A DNA stretch of 64,000 nucleotides from Herbaspirillum sp. LeCh32-8 (lineage in GTDB: Bacteria; Pseudomonadota; Gammaproteobacteria; Burkholderiales; Burkholderiaceae_D): positions 1-64,000 of the forward strand of contig NZ_JAGIPZ010000002.1 in NCBI RefSeq assembly GCF_017814915.1, in the 5' to 3' direction. The notes under the pieces were generated by a model that saw only the letters and a program-made list of their open reading frames with translations, had not been told where the DNA came from and did no database searches. The position numbers and the translations under genes are program-made. Below are positions 1-10,007 of the stretch, in pieces (within the stretch, counting starts at the first letter, position 1; every line of letters begins with the position of its first letter).

Positions 1-146
1 GGGTTCCCGTCGGAGCGCGCTGAAAAATGGATCAGCAAGGCACCCGGAGCGCAGCGACTTTGCCTTGCCCATTTTCAGCGCACTCCGACGGCTGGCCCAC
101 AAGGGGAAATAGCATCCGCCTCGCCTGCGGCATCGGGATGGAGCTC
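1..146. repeat. Dispersed intergenic repeat, copy 1 (core inverted relative to copy 2)
   Basis: This stretch matches the repeat at about 10362-10510. The outer 30 bases are identical, and the right flank (from about 69 onward) is nearly identical. Between the short inverted ends GCTGAAAAATGG (19-30) and CCATTTTCAGC (69-79) lies a 38-base core (31-68). That core is the reverse complement of the core at 10392-10429, with one mismatch. The copy is cut on its left by the window start. No credible gene lies in 1-419; the short ORFs there are low-complexity readings of repeats. Confidence 0.8.
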
Positions 147-242
147 GCCTGCGGCATCGCGTGGTTTTATCCTCGCCTTCGGCCTCGTATGCTTGCTGCT
201 CGCCTGCGGCTTCGATGTATTGGTTCGCTATCTCGTTGCATC

Positions 243-290
243 CGTCATCCCTGCGAAAGCAGGGATCCAGTGTCGTTCGCCGCGCTTCGC
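243..290. repeat. REP-like palindromic repeat
   Basis: Short palindrome CCCTGCGAAAGCAGGG followed by a conserved tail of the type CAGTGTCGTTCG. The same module recurs at 4539, 4620, 4757, 4813, 10008, 10134, 44593 and 44681 in both orientations, always outside genes. It belongs to the dispersed intergenic palindromes common in proteobacteria. Confidence 0.75.
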
Positions 291-419
291 CAGACGTCCT
301 GCAAGCCGGCAAGCGAGCAGAAATTCATGCCAATTCAGCACACGCCCTGAAACACATCTCGTCCACAGGTATCATCAATCCATCTTATCCAATCAAGAAC
401 AAAACCATCAGGAGTCCAC

Positions 420-2003
420 ATGTTGTATAGCAAGACCTGTCTGGGCGGTATGGTCACCGCTCCCCACCATCTGGCCGCGCAAGCCGGCGCCAATGTCCTG
501 CGCGAGGGCGGCAATGCGGTGGAGGCGATGGTCGCTGCCGCCGCTGCGATCGCGGTGGTGTATCCGCACATGAACGGCATCGGCGGCGACGGTTTCTGGG
601 TCATCAACGAACCCGGCCGCGAGCCGGTGGCGATCCAGGCCTGCGGCCAGTCGGCGGCATTGGCGACCAAGGCGTTTTACGCTGCCCACGGCGACGCCGC
701 GATTCCCACTCGTGGCCCGCGCGCGGCGTTGACCGTGGCCGGCGCCGTCGGCGGCTGGGCGGCGGCGCTGGATTACGCCGAGCGTTTCGGCCGGCCGCTG
801 CCGCTGAAGTCCTTGCTGGCGGACGCCATTCGCCATGCGCAGGCCGGCGTGCCGGTGACGCGCTCGCAACACGAGCTCACGCGCGACAAATGGAATGAAT
901 TGAAGGACCAGCCGGGCTTTGCCGCCACCTATGCCGAGCAAGGTATCCCCGCGCAAGGCGCGGTGCTGAAGCAGCCGGCGCTGGCCGCAACCTTGACCCG
1001 TCTGTCCGAGGCCGGCCTGGATGATTTCTACCGCGGCGACCTGGCCGCAACGATTGCTGCCGGACTAGAAGCCGCCGGCAGCCCGCTGCGCGCAAGCGAC
1101 CTCGCCGCCTATCGCGCGCAGGTGCTGCAGCCGCTGATGGTGCAGTTGAAGTCGGGCCGCGTGTACAACTTGCCGCCGCCGACTCAGGGCGTGTCGGCGC
1201 TGCAGATCATCGGCCTGTTCGATCGCCTGGGCGTTGAGCAGGCCGACGGCTTCGAGCACATCCATGGCCTGGTGGAGGCGACCAAGCGCGCCTTCATCTT
1301 GCGCAACCGCCACGTCACCGATCCGGCCCACATGAGCGTGGACGCCGCGAGCTGGTTGCTGGCCGAAGCGCTGGACCGGGAAGCGGCCCACATCCATCCG
1401 CAGAACGCGGCGCCGTGGCCGCATCCGGCCAAGCCGGGCGACACCATCTGGATGGGCGCGGCCGACGCGCAGGGGCGCGTGGTGAGCTATATCCAGAGCA
1501 TCTTCTGGGAGTTCGGCAGCGGCGTGGTGGCGCCGGATACCGGCATCGTGTGGCAGAACCGCGGCGCCAGCTTCACGCTGGATGACGGCGCCAACCAACT
1601 GCAGCCGGGCAAGCTGCCGTTCCATACCCTGAACCCGTCGCTGGCGCGCCTGAACGACGGCCGCACGCTGGCCTACGGCACCATGGGCGGGGAAGGGCAG
1701 CCGCAGACGCAGGCGGCGGTGTTCACCCGCCACGTGCTGTTCGGCCAGAACCTGCAGGCTGCGGTCAGCGCGCCGCGCTGGCTGCTGGGGCGTACCTGGG
1801 GCGATGTCTCCACCAATCTGAAGATCGAAGGCCGCGTGCCGGCCGCTACCGTCGACGCCCTGCGTCGCGCCGGCCACGAGGTGCAGGTGGTGGAGGATTA
1901 CACCGACATGATGGGACACGCCGGCGCAGTGTGCGTGCATCCGGACGGCGTGATCGAAGGCGCCACCGATCCGCGCGCCGACGGGATTTGCGCGGGCGTT
2001 TGA
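420..2003 (+). CDS. Gamma-glutamyltransferase family protein (Ntn hydrolase)
   Basis: A 527-residue protein of the gamma-glutamyltransferase family, which self-cleaves before a Thr nucleophile and hydrolyses or transfers gamma-glutamyl groups. The N-terminal block (GGNAVEAMVAAA, then GIGGDGFW) and the central YNLPPPTQG segment are typical. GDTIWM around residue 342 is where the autoprocessing Thr is expected. The GSGVVAPDTGIVWQNR block and a GG pair (MGGEG) follow. The Ser-Ser pair that usually lines the oxyanion/substrate pocket reads His-Thr (PFHTLNP), so specificity may differ from classical Ggt. I see no signal peptide, unlike periplasmic Ggt, so a cytoplasmic YwrD-like enzyme is likely. 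Start ATG has a good GGAG eight bases upstream. It stands alone and ends at a strong terminator. Confidence 0.85.
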   Translation: MLYSKTCLGGMVTAPHHLAAQAGANVLREGGNAVEAMVAAAAAIAVVYPHMNGIGGDGFWVINEPGREPVAIQACGQSAALATKAFYAAHGDAAIPTRGPRAALTVAGAVGGWAAALDYAERFGRPLPLKSLLADAIRHAQAGVPVTRSQHELTRDKWNELKDQPGFAATYAEQGIPAQGAVLKQPALAATLTRLSEAGLDDFYRGDLAATIAAGLEAAGSPLRASDLAAYRAQVLQPLMVQLKSGRVYNLPPPTQGVSALQIIGLFDRLGVEQADGFEHIHGLVEATKRAFILRNRHVTDPAHMSVDAASWLLAEALDREAAHIHPQNAAPWPHPAKPGDTIWMGAADAQGRVVSYIQSIFWEFGSGVVAPDTGIVWQNRGASFTLDDGANQLQPGKLPFHTLNPSLARLNDGRTLAYGTMGGEGQPQTQAAVFTRHVLFGQNLQAAVSAPRWLLGRTWGDVSTNLKIEGRVPAATVDALRRAGHEVQVVEDYTDMMGHAGAVCVHPDGVIEGATDPRADGICAGV

Positions 2004-2027
2004 TCGCCCCTGGTGCGACTTGAACGA

Positions 2028-2076
2028 ACGGACGGCAGGCAATCCGAAAGGAGGGCCTGCCGTCCGTTGTCTTTTT
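2028..2076 (+). terminator. Rho-independent terminator after the gamma-glutamyltransferase-like gene
   Basis: A 13-bp perfect stem (ACGGACGGCAGGC at 2028-2040 pairing with 2055-2067) with a 14-base loop, followed by a T-rich run ending at 2076. It lies 25 bases after the stop codon. Confidence 0.85.
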
Positions 2077-2258
2077 GCACTTCCCGTCACGGGAGAAAAT
2101 GGTGTGGGCGATATTTTTCGCCACGGCTCATCCGCCGAGATGCGGCTTGCCGTCTGGCTTTCACGCAGGGAATCTCATGCAGGAAAGTAAGTGATTTTCG
2201 GTGAGTTTCTTTGGGGAAAACAATTCTCCGAGTTTTTTCGGAAAGCCGGTGAAAAAAC

Positions 2259-4499
2259 ATGAGCTATCTGGCAAGATGCCGTGTATATATAGCGCGGTCC
2301 GCAGGGGGAGCGCGACGCATTCCGCCGTATCGCCGCATCTTGCCCGAATTGAATAAGAAAAAAGCCCTATCTCCGCCGAATCTGTCGTCGCTGATTACGA
2401 TGGGGGTAGTTGTTTCCGTACTGGTTACTACCGTCTCGGTGCTGATCCTGGTGGATCAGTTCACCCGCGGTTACGCACGCTCGCAGGCCGAGACCCGCTT
2501 GAAGCAACTGGCCTGGCAAATGCAGGATGCGCTTGAGCGCAGCATGACCGAGCGCCAGATCGACATGCGCATCCTGGTGGCGCGTCCTTCGATCCGCGAA
2601 GGCCGGGATCTGGCGCGCATGCGCAACGTCTTGAACGAGTTGCAGGCCAACGTCCCCAACTATGCCTGGATCGGCATGGCCCGTCCCGACGGCACCGTGC
2701 TGGTGGCCACCAACGGTTTGCTGGAAGGCCAGAGCGTGGGCGAGCGCCCATGGTTCAAGGAAGGCCAGAAAGACACCTACTCCGCCGACTACCATCCCGC
2801 GCTGCTGCTGGAAAAGAAACTGCCGCCGCAAGCCGAGCCGTGGCGCTTCGTCGATCTTTCGATGCCGGTGCTGGACATGGACGGGCGCTACATCGGCGTG
2901 ATGGGCATGCACCTGTCCTGGGCCTGGGCCCGCGAGATCGCCTCCAAGCTGCTCAACCCGGCCAGCGGCCGCTACGACGTCGAGGTGATGATCGTGCGCG
3001 GCGACGGCACCGTGCTGCTGGGGCCCAAGGGCCTGGAAGAAAAGAAGATCGACACCGAGAGCTTCCGCATTTCGCAGCAGTCGCCGGCCGGCGGCGCCGT
3101 ATTGGAAACCTGGCCCGACGGCGGCCGCTACATCACCGGCTTCTCGCGCACCGGCCAGGACGAAAAGATGATGCTCAAGTGGAGCGTGATCGTGCGCCAG
3201 CCCGAGCATGTCGCGCTGCAAGCCTTCCGCGACCTGGAGCAGCGCGTGATCCTGGTGGGCGCGCTGATCGGCGCGGTGCTGGTGGCGCTGGCTTACTTCC
3301 TCACGCGTCGCCTGGTGGCCCCGGTCAACGCCTTGTCGGCTGCGCTGGAGCAGCGCGCGCTGGGCAACCAGGAGGCGCCTATCCCGCTGGTCAACAGCTA
3401 TCGCGAAGTGCAGCTGCTGTCCTCCACCCTGGTCAACATGGTCGAGCGCGAGGAGCGCTACCTGCGCGAAGTGCGTTCGCTCAACGAGAGCCTGGAAGAG
3501 CGCGTGGCCGAGCGCACCAGCCGCCTGCACGAAACCGCCACCGCCCTGCAGCAGTCGCTGGACGTGCAGCACGCCAACCAGATCCAGCTGGAAGAAAGCG
3601 CGGCCGAGCTACGCGCCATCCTGGAAAACGCGCAGGACGCCTTCATCGCCGCCGACGAGAACGGCCTGATCGTGGAGTGGAACCGCCAGGCCGAACTGCT
3701 GCTGGGCTGGCAGCGCGCCGAAGCCATCGGCCGCCAGATGGCCGAGCTGATCATCCCGCAGGACATGCGCGAGGCCCACTACCGCGGCATGGAAGAATTC
3801 CTCCTGCACGGCACCAGCGTGGTGATCAACAACCGCATCGAGTTGCAGGCGCTGCATCACGACGGTCACGAGCTGCCGGTGGAAATCACCGTGGGCCACG
3901 TCAAGCGCCATACCGGCCACCTGTTCATCGCCTTCCTGCACGACATCACCGAGCGCCTGGCCTTCCGCGACCAGATGCGCGAGCTGGCGCTGACCGACAT
4001 GCTGACCAGCCTGCCCAACCGTCGCGCCTTCAGCGACCGCCTGCCCGAGGGCATGATGCGGGCGCGTCGCGCGCATGAGCTGCTGGCGCTGTTCTTCATG
4101 GACATCGACGGCTTCAAGGGCGTCAACGACCGTTACGGTCATGAGGCCGGCGACGAGCTGCTGATCCAGTTCGCCCAGCGCCTGCAAAGCTCGGTGCGCG
4201 ACGTCGACACCGTGGCGCGCCTGGCCGGCGACGAGTTCGTGGTCATCCTGGAAACCTTGCAGACCCAGCAGGACGCGCTGGGCGTGGCCGACAAGATCTT
4301 GAACGCCATGCGCGCGCCGTTCGAGCTGACGCACTCCACCGTGCATGTCTCGACCAGCATCGGCGTGGCAGTCTACCTGCCCGACGAAGACGGCGAGATC
4401 GGCCCCGAAGAGCTGCTGGCGATGGCGGACAAGGCCATGTACGCGGCCAAGCGCCTGGGCAAGAACCGCGTTGAAGTCGGCAAGATCACCGACGCCTGA
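2259..4499 (+). CDS. Membrane-bound diguanylate cyclase (Cache-HAMP-PAS-GGDEF)
   Basis: Makes the second messenger c-di-GMP from GTP. Order seen: transmembrane helix about residues 46-68, a periplasmic Cache-type sensor region about 70-325, a second helix about 328-350, HAMP and coiled coil about 350-445, a PAS domain from about 450 to 565, then GGDEF to the end (746 residues). The signature reads AGDEF (residues 656-660), a variant compatible with cyclase activity. RxxD five residues before it is an intact inhibitory I-site, so product feedback is expected. No EAL domain follows. The start is uncertain: the ATG at 2259 has only a weak GGTGA upstream, and the protein proper could begin nearer the first membrane helix. 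Monocistronic, with repeats downstream. Confidence 0.9.
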   Translation: MSYLARCRVYIARSAGGARRIPPYRRILPELNKKKALSPPNLSSLITMGVVVSVLVTTVSVLILVDQFTRGYARSQAETRLKQLAWQMQDALERSMTERQIDMRILVARPSIREGRDLARMRNVLNELQANVPNYAWIGMARPDGTVLVATNGLLEGQSVGERPWFKEGQKDTYSADYHPALLLEKKLPPQAEPWRFVDLSMPVLDMDGRYIGVMGMHLSWAWAREIASKLLNPASGRYDVEVMIVRGDGTVLLGPKGLEEKKIDTESFRISQQSPAGGAVLETWPDGGRYITGFSRTGQDEKMMLKWSVIVRQPEHVALQAFRDLEQRVILVGALIGAVLVALAYFLTRRLVAPVNALSAALEQRALGNQEAPIPLVNSYREVQLLSSTLVNMVEREERYLREVRSLNESLEERVAERTSRLHETATALQQSLDVQHANQIQLEESAAELRAILENAQDAFIAADENGLIVEWNRQAELLLGWQRAEAIGRQMAELIIPQDMREAHYRGMEEFLLHGTSVVINNRIELQALHHDGHELPVEITVGHVKRHTGHLFIAFLHDITERLAFRDQMRELALTDMLTSLPNRRAFSDRLPEGMMRARRAHELLALFFMDIDGFKGVNDRYGHEAGDELLIQFAQRLQSSVRDVDTVARLAGDEFVVILETLQTQQDALGVADKILNAMRAPFELTHSTVHVSTSIGVAVYLPDEDGEIGPEELLAMADKAMYAAKRLGKNRVEVGKITDA

Positions 4500-4538
4500 G
4501 CCGGCGCTTCTTTCACCGTCCCTTCTTCCACCACCGGG

Positions 4539-4648
4539 TCGCCCCTGCGAAAGCAGGGGCCCAGTGTCGTTCGTCGTTCGCCGTCCCCCCCACATCGTCC
4601 GCCGGTTCGCACAAAACGCCGCTGGGTCCCCGCTTTCGCAGGGACGAC
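4539..4648. repeat. Inverted pair of REP-like palindromes
   Basis: Two copies of the CCCTGCGAAAGCAGGG type repeat face each other at about 4539-4575 and 4620-4648, directly after the diguanylate cyclase gene. The pair could fold into one large hairpin and end transcription. The 531-base gap 4500-5030 holds these repeats and the kdp promoter but no gene. Confidence 0.7.
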
Positions 4649-4756
4649 AAGCTCGTGTGGTGATCCGGCGGCAACTTAAGGATGCCGGGGTCTGATCTTC
4701 ACCAGGACGACACCGCGCACTCGCTGAACAAGTCCGGCGCATTTCACCACTACCGC

Positions 4757-4847
4757 CGTCATCCCGGCGCAGGCCGGGATCCAGCGTCGTTCGCCGCGCC
4801 CCGGAGTCCGCTGAACGACGCTGGGCCCCGACCTTCGTCAGGACGAC
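4757..4847. repeat. Second inverted pair of REP-like palindromes
   Basis: One copy (CCCGGCGCAGGCCGGG core, 4757-4800) faces a diverged copy in the opposite orientation (about 4813-4847), just upstream of the kdp promoter. Same family as the pair at 4539-4648. Confidence 0.7.
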
Positions 4848-4904
4848 ACGTAGCTGGAAGCACCCCCGCCTGTGGTTCCAGTGAAACCCGAGCATCTGGC
4901 ATCT

Positions 4905-4970
4905 GTTTACGCGTTGTTTACACGCCTTCCCCATAGTTTTACCCGGATTTAACGCTCCTCCTTCTATCGT
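4905..4970 (+). promoter_or_regulatory. Candidate kdp promoter with KdpE-type control element
   Basis: Two direct repeats of GTTTAC(G/A)CG lie side by side at 4905-4915 and 4916-4926. A T/A-rich element beginning AGTTTTACCCGGATT follows (4935-4955). Nine bases on is a -10-like TATCGT (4965-4970), with no recognisable -35, as expected for an activator-dependent promoter. The element and the 9-base spacing recur in front of the porin gene at 17044-17079 on the other strand. Control by KdpE is inferred from position. Confidence 0.55.
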
Positions 4971-5030
4971 TCAACTGTCTCCGATTCCGTCGCCGGAACG
5001 GACTGAACAACGTCAACAATGGAGTGGGAA

Positions 5031-5144
5031 ATGTGGCAAACGGACTTTCTCTATGTGGGCATGCTGCTGGTCTGCGGCATCTCGATGTGGGCCTTCATCG
5101 CCCTGTGCAGCCGCCTCGAACGGCAGGAGGGCGAAAGCAAATGA
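5031..5144 (+). CDS. Small single-helix membrane protein preceding kdpF
   Basis: A 37-residue ORF, starting MWQTDFLYVGMLL and ending in a charged tail after LCSRLERQE. It has one predicted membrane helix (about residues 7-26) followed by a basic/acidic cytoplasmic end. Its ATG follows GGAGTGGGAA, a good ribosome site, and its stop overlaps the kdpF start (ATGA), which implies translational coupling. Small proteins with a YxGxxL...LC-RLE pattern sit before kdpF in other bacteria as I recall. A role in Kdp complex assembly or stability is inference; no function is established by the sequence. Confidence 0.7.
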   Translation: MWQTDFLYVGMLLVCGISMWAFIALCSRLERQEGESK

Positions 5145-5230
5145 ACGCCATGTACCTATTGGGCCTGGCCGTTTCGGTGGCCTTGCTGGTGTATCTGGTC
5201 TACGCCCTGATCAAGCCGGAGGACTTCTGA
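5141..5230 (+). CDS. kdpF: K+-transporting ATPase small subunit KdpF
   Basis: A 29-residue single-span membrane peptide (MNAMYLLGLAVSVALL...) ending in ALIKPEDF, the KPE-type C-terminus of KdpF. KdpF stabilises the KdpFABC complex in the inner membrane. The ATG at 5141 overlaps the stop of the preceding small ORF, and kdpA begins one base after its stop. An in-frame start at 5024 would read through the upstream ORF in another frame and is rejected. Confidence 0.9.
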   Translation: MNAMYLLGLAVSVALLVYLVYALIKPEDF

Positions 5231-5231
5231 G

Positions 5232-7013
5232 ATGGATGCCAACAATTACACCCAGCTGGCCATTTACCTGGCCGTGCTGCTCACGCTGTCGGTGCCGCTG
5301 GGCTGGTACATCGCCCGCGTGATGGAGGGCAAGTCGCGCGTGAACCGTCTCTTCGGCGGCATCGAGCGCGTGTTCTATCGCCTGTGCGGCATCAGCCGCG
5401 AGGATGAGATGGACTGGAAGCAGTACGCTATCGCCGCCGTGCTGTTCAACTTGCTCGGCCTGATCTTCGTCTATGCCCTGCAGCGCGTGCAGCAGTGGCT
5501 GCCGCTCAATCCGCAGGGCCTGGGCAACGTCAGCACCGACTCTTCCTTCAACACCGCCATCAGCTTCGTGGCAAACACCAACTGGCAAGGCTACGTGGGC
5601 GAAGCCACCATGAGCTACCTGACGCAGATGGCCGCGCTGGCGGTGCAGAACTTCGTCTCGGCCGCCACCGGTATCGCCATCGCGTTCGCGCTGATCCGCG
5701 GCTTCTCCCGCCACAGCAGCAAGAGCATCGGCAACTTCTGGGTCGACATGACGCGCTCGTCGCTGTATGTGCTGCTGCCGCTGTCGGTGATCCTGGCACT
5801 GGCGCTGGTGCAGCAGGGCAGTATCCAGAACTTCAAGCCCTATCAGGAAGTGAAGACGCTGGAAGTTACCCAATACACGGTGCCCAAGCTGGATGCCGCC
5901 GGCCAGCCGCTGAAGGACGCCAAGGGCGAGCCGGTGGTGGAGGCGCAAAGCACCGACAAGCAGACCCTGCCGATGGGCCCGGTCGCCTCCCAAGAGGCGA
6001 TCAAGATGCTGGGCACCAACGGCGGCGGCTTCTTCAACGCCAACTCGGCGCACCCGTACGAGAACCCGACGCCGCTATCCAATTTCCTGGAGATGCTGGC
6101 GATCCTGATCATCCCCGCCGCGCTGTGCACCAGCTTCGGCGTGCTGGTCGGCGACCGTCGCCAGGGCTGGGCGATCCTGGCTTCGATGACCATCCTGTTC
6201 GTGGCCATGACCCTGGTGCTGATGTACTTCGAGTCGCAGCCCAACCCCATGCTGGCGTCGCTGCACGCCTCCGGCCCCGGCATGATGGAAGGCAAGGAGA
6301 CGCGCTTCGGCATTACCGCTTCGGCGCTGTTCGCCGCCATCACCACGGCGGCCTCCTGCGGCGCGGTCAATGCCATGCATGACTCGCTCTCGCCTCTGGG
6401 CGGCCTGGTGCCGATGCTGCAGATGCAGCTGGGCGAGGTGATCTACGGCGGCGTCGGCGCCGGCCTGTACGGCATGCTGATCTTCGCGGTGCTGGCGGTG
6501 TTCATCGCCGGCCTGATGATCGGCCGCACGCCGGAATATCTGGGCAAGAAGATCGGCGTGTTCGACATGAAGATGATGTCCATCGCCATCCTGATGACCC
6601 CGGCGCTGGTGCTGATCTTCACCGCCGTCTCGGTGATGGTGCAGGACGGCCTGGCCGGCATCGCCAATCCCGGCGCGCACGGCTTCTCGGAGATCCTGTA
6701 CGCCTTCAGCTCGGCCGCCAACAACAACGGCAGCGCGTTTGCCGGCCTCTCCGCCAACACGCCGTACTACAACGTCACCACCGGCTGGGCCATGTGGCTG
6801 GGTCGCTTCGGGATCATCGTGCCGGTGCTGGCCATGGCCGGTTCGCTGGCCGGCAAGAAACGCCTGGCCGCGACCTCCGGCACCTTGCCTACCCACGGCC
6901 CGCTGTTCGTGGCGTTGCTGATCGGCGCCGTGATCCTGGTCGGTGCGCTGACCTACGTACCGGCGCTGGCGCTGGGCCCGGTGGTCGAGCATCTGCAGAT
7001 GCTGTCCCTGTAA
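5232..7013 (+). CDS. kdpA: K+-transporting ATPase subunit A (channel-like)
   Basis: Potassium-binding and translocating subunit of the high-affinity KdpFABC P-type ATPase, 593 residues, normal for KdpA. Many membrane helices are visible, together with family blocks such as [10 protein letters not shown]-like [35 protein letters not shown] and [14 protein letters not shown]. These carry the selectivity-filter loops related to K+ channels. It follows kdpF by one base and precedes kdpB by 31 bases, so the genes form one operon. Expression is expected under K+ limitation through KdpDE, encoded about 4 kb downstream. Confidence 0.98.
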   Translation: MDANNYTQLAIYLAVLLTLSVPLGWYIARVMEGKSRVNRLFGGIERVFYRLCGISREDEMDWKQYAIAAVLFNLLGLIFVYALQRVQQWLPLNPQGLGNVSTDSSFNTAISFVANTNWQGYVGEATMSYLTQMAALAVQNFVSAATGIAIAFALIRGFSRHSSKSIGNFWVDMTRSSLYVLLPLSVILALALVQQGSIQNFKPYQEVKTLEVTQYTVPKLDAAGQPLKDAKGEPVVEAQSTDKQTLPMGPVASQEAIKMLGTNGGGFFNANSAHPYENPTPLSNFLEMLAILIIPAALCTSFGVLVGDRRQGWAILASMTILFVAMTLVLMYFESQPNPMLASLHASGPGMMEGKETRFGITASALFAAITTAASCGAVNAMHDSLSPLGGLVPMLQMQLGEVIYGGVGAGLYGMLIFAVLAVFIAGLMIGRTPEYLGKKIGVFDMKMMSIAILMTPALVLIFTAVSVMVQDGLAGIANPGAHGFSEILYAFSSAANNNGSAFAGLSANTPYYNVTTGWAMWLGRFGIIVPVLAMAGSLAGKKRLAATSGTLPTHGPLFVALLIGAVILVGALTYVPALALGPVVEHLQMLSL

Positions 7014-7044
7014 AACGCGGGTAAACAAGAAACGGAATATCGAC

Positions 7045-9243
7045 ATGACTACCCCATCTTCTCCTGTGCAGTCCGGCAATGCCGGTGCAAACGCCGCCGA
7101 CGCGATTCCGTCGGCGGTCCAGACCGTGCGCTGGATGTTCGATCCCAAGATCGTCAAGCCGGCGCTGGTTGACTCCTTCCGCAAGCTGTCGCCGCGCGTG
7201 CAGTGGCGCAACCCGGTGATGTTCGTGGTCTATCTGGGCAGCATCCTGACCACGCTGCTGTTCATCCAGGCGCTGGTCTCCAAGGGCGAGGCGCCGGCCG
7301 GCTTCATCTTCGCCATCGCCGCCTGGCTGTGGTTCACGGTGCTGTTTGCCAACTTCGCCGAGGCGCTGGCCGAGGGCCGCAGCAAGGCCCAGGCCGCGGC
7401 GCTGCGCGGCGTCAAGAAAAGCGTGCTGGCCAAGAAGCTGCGTCGCGCCGACCACAGCCGCGCCGCCGGCATCATGGTCAAGGCCGACCAGTGCGAAGTA
7501 GTGGAAGGCGGTAGCTTGCGCAAAGGCGACCTGGTGCTGATCGAAGCCGGCGACACCGTCCCGGCCGACGGCGACGTCGTCGAAGGCGTGGCCACCGTGG
7601 ACGAGAGCGCCATCACCGGCGAATCGGCGCCGGTGATCCGCGAGTCCGGCGGCGACTTCTCGGCCGTCACCGGCGGCACCCGCGTGCTGTCGGACTGGAT
7701 CGTGGTGCGCGTGTCGGTCAATCCGGGCGAGGCCTTCCTCGACCGCATGATCGCCATGGTCGAAGGCGCGCAGCGCAAGAAGACCCCCAACGAGCTGGCC
7801 CTGACACTGCTGCTGGTGGCGCTGACGCTGGTGTTCCTGCTGGTGACGGTGACCCTGCTGCCGTTCTCGCTGTTCTCGGTCAACGCCGCCGGCAGCGGTT
7901 CGCCGGTGTCGGTGACGGCGCTGGTCGCCTTGCTGGTGTGCCTGATCCCGACCACCATCGGCGGCCTGTTGTCGGCCATCGGCGTAGCCGGCATGAGCCG
8001 CATGATGCAAGCCAACGTGATCGCCACCTCCGGTCGCGCGGTGGAAGCCGCCGGCGACGTCGACGTGCTGCTGCTGGACAAGACCGGCACCATCACCTTG
8101 GGCAACCGCCAGGCCGCCGCCTTCATGCCGGCGCCGGGCGTGTCCGAGCGCGAGCTGGCCGACGTTGCGCAACTGGCCTCGCTGGCCGATGAAACGCCGG
8201 AAGGCCGCAGCATCGTGGTGCTGGCCAAGAACCGCTTCAACCTGCGTGAGCGCGAAATGGCCGGCCTGGGCGCGCAGTTCATCCCGTTCTCGGCGCAGAC
8301 CCGCGTGTCCGGCATCGACATCGGCACGCGCCGCATCCGCAAGGGCGCCGCCGACGCCATCCGCAAGCTGGTGCGCTCGGCCGACCAGCGCCTGCCCAGC
8401 CAGGTGGAGAGCGACATCGAGGCCATCGCCCGCCGTGGCGGCACGCCGCTGGTGGTGGTGGAGTGGAACAACGAAGCCGCCGTCATCCATCATGGCGCGC
8501 CGATCCGCATCCTCGGCACGGTGGAGCTGAAGGACATCGTCAAGGGCGGCATCAAGGAGCGCTTCGGCGAGCTGCGCCGCATGGGCATCAAGACCGTGAT
8601 GATCACCGGCGACAACCGCCTGACCGCGGCCGCCATCGCCGCCGAAGCCGGCGTTGACGATTTCCTGGCCGAGGCCACGCCGGAGCAGAAGCTGGCCCTG
8701 ATCCGTCAGCACCAGGCCGAGGGCAAGCTGGTGGCGATGACCGGCGACGGCACCAATGACGCGCCGGCGCTGGCCCAGGCCGACGTCGCCGTGGCCATGA
8801 ACAGCGGCACCCAGGCCGCGAAGGAAGCCGGCAACATGGTCGACCTCGACAGTAACCCGACCAAGCTGATCGAGATCGTCGAGATCGGCAAGCAGATGCT
8901 GATGACGCGCGGCAGCCTGACCACCTTCTCGATCGCCAACGACGTGGCCAAGTACTTCGCCATCATCCCCGCCATGTTCGTGGCCACCTATCCGCAGCTG
9001 GGTGCGCTGAACGTGATGCATCTGGCCAGTCCGGACTCGGCCATCATGTCGGCGGTGATCTTCAACGCACTGGTGATCGTCGCGCTGATTCCGCTGGCGC
9101 TGCGCGGCGTGCGCTACCGCGCGCTGGGCGCGGCCGTGCTGCTGCGCCGCAACCTGCTGATCTACGGCGTGGGCGGGCTGATCGTGCCGTTCGTCGGCAT
9201 CAAGCTGATCGACATGCTGCTGGCCGCGTTCGGTCTGGTATGA
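7045..9243 (+). CDS. kdpB: K+-transporting ATPase ATP-binding subunit B
   Basis: The P-type ATPase catalytic subunit (732 residues) that hydrolyses ATP to drive K+ uptake. The phosphorylation motif DKTGTIT is intact with the acceptor Asp at residue 345, and the actuator-domain TGES, the MITGDN block and the hinge [11 protein letters not shown] are all present. Four N-terminal and three C-terminal membrane helices are apparent. The N-terminus has an Ala/Asn-rich extension of about 30 residues before the conserved start. It lies between kdpA and kdpC with short gaps. Confidence 0.98.
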   Translation: MTTPSSPVQSGNAGANAADAIPSAVQTVRWMFDPKIVKPALVDSFRKLSPRVQWRNPVMFVVYLGSILTTLLFIQALVSKGEAPAGFIFAIAAWLWFTVLFANFAEALAEGRSKAQAAALRGVKKSVLAKKLRRADHSRAAGIMVKADQCEVVEGGSLRKGDLVLIEAGDTVPADGDVVEGVATVDESAITGESAPVIRESGGDFSAVTGGTRVLSDWIVVRVSVNPGEAFLDRMIAMVEGAQRKKTPNELALTLLLVALTLVFLLVTVTLLPFSLFSVNAAGSGSPVSVTALVALLVCLIPTTIGGLLSAIGVAGMSRMMQANVIATSGRAVEAAGDVDVLLLDKTGTITLGNRQAAAFMPAPGVSERELADVAQLASLADETPEGRSIVVLAKNRFNLREREMAGLGAQFIPFSAQTRVSGIDIGTRRIRKGAADAIRKLVRSADQRLPSQVESDIEAIARRGGTPLVVVEWNNEAAVIHHGAPIRILGTVELKDIVKGGIKERFGELRRMGIKTVMITGDNRLTAAAIAAEAGVDDFLAEATPEQKLALIRQHQAEGKLVAMTGDGTNDAPALAQADVAVAMNSGTQAAKEAGNMVDLDSNPTKLIEIVEIGKQMLMTRGSLTTFSIANDVAKYFAIIPAMFVATYPQLGALNVMHLASPDSAIMSAVIFNALVIVALIPLALRGVRYRALGAAVLLRRNLLIYGVGGLIVPFVGIKLIDMLLAAFGLV

Positions 9244-9302
9244 CGGCGGCGGCGTCGCATTGATCCCGCATGGGTACAGCATTCAATTCCAAGGACATCA
9301 TC

Positions 9303-9902
9303 ATGAAGAGCATCACCAACAAAAGTACGCTGCGCCCCGCGCTGACCCTGTTCATACTGCTGGGCGTGGTGCTGGGCGGCATCTATCCCGCCATCGTCAC
9401 CGGCGTGGCGCAGGCGGTCTTTCCCAAGCAGGCCAACGGCAGCGTAATCGAGCGCCGCGGGCAGGCGGTCGGCTCCGAGCTGATCGGGCAGAACTTCACC
9501 AGCCCGGCGTATTTCTGGGGCCGCCCTTCGGCCACCGGCACCTTCCCCAATAACGGCATGGCCTCGGGCGGCAGCAACCTGGGCCCGACCAATCCCGCCC
9601 TGAAGCAGGCGCTGGAGGATCGCGCCAAGGCGCTGCAGGAGGCCGGCGGACAGGGGCCGGTGCCGATCGACCTGATCACCGCATCGGGCAGCGGGCTGGA
9701 CCCGCACATCAGTCCGGCCGCTGCCGAGTACCAGGTGCGTCGGGTGGCACGTGAGCGGGGGCTGGATGTCGAGCGCGTGCGTGCGCTTGTGCGCGACAAT
9801 ACCGAGGGGCCGCAGTGGGGTTTGTTCGGGGAGGATCGCGTTAATGTGCTGCGCTTGAATCTGGTGTTGGATGAGGTGGCGCCGGTGGTTGTGGCGAAAT
9901 AA
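9303..9902 (+). CDS. kdpC: K+-transporting ATPase subunit C
   Basis: A 199-residue subunit with one N-terminal membrane helix (about residues 9-32) and a periplasmic domain. Family blocks GQNFTSPAYFWGRPSA, ASGGSNLGPTNP and ASGSGLDPHISPAAA are clear. KdpC assists assembly of and ATP binding by KdpB. The ATG at 9303 is chosen because AAGGA lies about ten bases upstream and the sequence then starts MKSITNKSTLRPAL, as usual for KdpC; the in-frame ATG at 9270 gives an atypical extension. The last ~60 bases are noticeably G/T-rich, and so is the sequence just after the stop. Confidence 0.96.
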   Translation: MKSITNKSTLRPALTLFILLGVVLGGIYPAIVTGVAQAVFPKQANGSVIERRGQAVGSELIGQNFTSPAYFWGRPSATGTFPNNGMASGGSNLGPTNPALKQALEDRAKALQEAGGQGPVPIDLITASGSGLDPHISPAAAEYQVRRVARERGLDVERVRALVRDNTEGPQWGLFGEDRVNVLRLNLVLDEVAPVVVAK

Positions 9903-10007
9903 GTTGCTTGGTGTTTTTTGGGGGCGAGTGATGTGGGGCGAGTGGGTTGGTTTGGCTTGGCAGGTGTTGGTGTTTCATGTTGCGCCTGCCAATACCTCCG
10001 TCACCTC

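Noticed and set aside
6889-9282. 797-codon minus-strand ORF opposite kdpB
   Set aside because: It is the antisense of a certain kdpB gene, with a His/Gln/Arg/Gly-rich composition typical of reverse frames in GC-rich DNA and no domain pattern.
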